Positions 63,701 to 64,000 of a DNA stretch of 64,000 nucleotides are shown here, piece after piece (the stretch's first letter is position 1; every line of letters begins with the position of its first letter). The notes beneath the pieces are model-generated. The model was not told the DNA's origin. It saw only the letters and a list, made by a program, of their open reading frames with translations, and did no database searches. The DNA is from JAIVHA01 sp965367295. GTDB lineage: Bacteria; Pseudomonadota; Gammaproteobacteria; DSM-19610. A program made the translations under genes and the position numbers. The stretch spans positions 5,052-69,051 of the forward strand of contig CBDUHN010000012.1 of NCBI GenBank assembly GCA_965367295.1. The letters are read 5' to 3'.

Positions 63701-64000
63701 CGCCGCCGCACCATGATATCTATTCCATCGAGGATCTGGCCCAGCTGATTCATGATCTCAAGAACGTGAATCCCAAGGCGCGCATCAGCGTCAAGCTGGT
63801 GTCCGAAGTCGGTGTCGGCACCGTGGCCGCCGGTGTGTCTAAGGCCCATGCCGACCATGTGACCATTGCCGGTTTCGATGGCGGCACCGGCGCCTCGCCG
63901 CTCACTTCCATCAAGCATGCCGGTTCGCCCTGGGAGATCGGACTTGCCGAGACCCACCAGACCCTGGTGATGAACAAGCTGCGTACCCGCATCGCCGTGC
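60703..64000 (+). CDS. gltB: Glutamate synthase large subunit, N-terminal part
   Basis: The first about 1,099 of roughly 1,500 residues; the gene runs off the right edge. C22 in EHDACGVGFVA would become the N-terminal nucleophile after removal of a short propeptide. The glutamine amidotransferase domain (to about 430), central domain and start of the FMN-binding synthase domain (KPGEGGQLPGHKV, ISPPPHHDIYSIEDL) follow. It makes two glutamates from glutamine and 2-oxoglutarate. GAGG lies seven bases before the ATG. Confidence 0.97.
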   Translation, partial: MSRGTLPPKQGLYDPHNEHDACGVGFVAHIKGDKSHAIVRQGLQILENLTHRGAVGADPLAGDGAGILLQMPDGFLREECAHLGITLPEAGRYAAGMVFLPRDAQSRAACESLLERTIAEEGQVFLGWRDVPVENSGLGESVKRVEPVVRQLFIASGEGCESQDDFERKLFVIRKLVENAVRESSWTGKENFYVPSLSSRTIVYKGMLLANQVDTFYHDLKDERMVSALALVHQRFSTNTFPSWDLAHPFRMIAHNGEINTLRGNVNWMRARRHSMASELFGADLSKVWPLIPEGSSDSAAFDNALELLVAGGYSMAHAMMMLIPEAWAGNPLMDEGRRAFYEYHAALMEPWDGPAAVAFTDGRQIGATLDRNGLRPARYLITDDDLVVMASEMGVLPIPAEKIVKKWRLQPGKMFLIDMEQGRIIDDAELKAGLAKSHPYQQWLEKTQIHLKNLPANVNGNTGDAATLLDRQQAFGYTQEDIRMLMMPMAVTGQEAIGSMGADNPVAVLSSKSKPLYNYFKQNFAQVTNPPIDPIREELVMSLVSLIGPRPNLLGIHEAGQHMRLEVSQPILSNKDLERIRTIEDSSNGAFRTRTLDICYRAEQGAAGMEGALDALCQQAEAAVREGFNILILSDRSVSAEQIAIPALLATAAVHHHLVREGLRTASGLVVETGAAREVHHFAVLAGYGAEAINPYLAFESLHAIKDELSEKLDESEITKRYIKAVGKGLLKVFSKMGISTYQSYCGAQIFDAIGLQSSFVEKYFTGTATTIEGVGLPEVAEEAVRWHRDAYGSNPIYANALDVGGDYAFRIRGEGHMWTPDTIAKLQHATRANDAKTFAEYSQLVDEQNEELKTLRGLFELKFAAQPIPIEEVEPAKEIVKRFATGAMSFGSISWEAHTTLAVAMNRIGGKSNTGEGGEERSRFTPMDNGDSMRSAIKQVASGRFGVTTEYLVNADDIQIKMAQGAKPGEGGQLPGHKVDERIAKVRHSTPGVGLISPPPHHDIYSIEDLAQLIHDLKNVNPKARISVKLVSEVGVGTVAAGVSKAHADHVTIAGFDGGTGASPLTSIKHAGSPWEIGLAETHQTLVMNKLRTRIAV

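Noticed and set aside
1..64000. tRNA, rRNA, CRISPR array, prophage, transposase or plasmid origin
   Set aside because: Both strands were scanned by eye for cloverleaf ends, regularly spaced repeats and phage or transposase genes; none was seen. A covariance-model tRNA scan was not available.

Overview
This is a stretch of chromosome from a moderately GC-rich gammaproteobacterium, densely packed with housekeeping genes. The order ponA | pilMNOPQ-aroK-aroB-(dgt)-damX-like-gltB, the strings yicC/gmk/rpoZ/spoT/ridA/recG and rph/rdgB/hemW, the BioC-BioH biotin pathway, RsmJ, YcgN and Rof all point to Gammaproteobacteria. Sucrose synthesis, a single-domain malic enzyme and a Ser/Thr kinase-phosphatase pair resemble halotolerant, often sulfur-oxidising lineages; that finer placement is inference only.

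Layout. 1-3.7 kb: an IclR regulator faces a transketolase-like ThDP enzyme and the start of a DUF1537-type sugar-acid kinase cut by the window edge. 4.1-6.1 kb: an ExeA-like membrane ATPase. 6.1-7.7 kb: mostly non-coding DNA, then a self-contained unit with promoter, hairpin-rich leader, 94-aa four-cysteine protein and terminator. 7.9-14.4 kb: sucrose cluster (PfkB kinase, sucrose-phosphate synthase/phosphatase fusion, sucrose synthase, unknown gene). 14.4-19.9 kb: RsmJ/YcgN, two membrane proteins, an exported DUF2145 pair and an XRE regulator. 20-24.9 kb: biotin operon led by an unknown membrane protein, with a probable BirA operator over its promoter. 25-34.4 kb: comF, ubiA/ubiC split by an inverted-repeat element, recG, ridA, spoT, rpoZ, gmk, yicC. 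34.5-43 kb: kinase/phosphatase pair, rph, rdgB, hemW with three coupled small or ATPase genes, an AT-rich gap with DnaA boxes, DUF3135, rpmE and an exported nuclease. 43.1-47.9 kb: M48 lipoprotein protease, malic enzyme, citrate synthase, unknown gene. 48-64 kb: ponA, the type IV pilus alignment genes, shikimate genes, dgt, WGR protein, DamX-like protein and the start of gltB.

How they work together. The sucrose genes can make sucrose from fructose 6-phosphate and UDP-glucose and recycle it through sucrose synthase and fructokinase, fitting an osmolyte or storage role. The biotin genes cover the pimeloyl-ACP route through biotin. PilMNOPQ builds the envelope-spanning pilus channel. No rRNA, tRNA, CRISPR array, prophage or transposase was found. 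The less explained parts are the 7.2-7.7 kb unit, the BirA-like operator, the palindromic repeats, and the transketolase/DUF1537/IclR locus.
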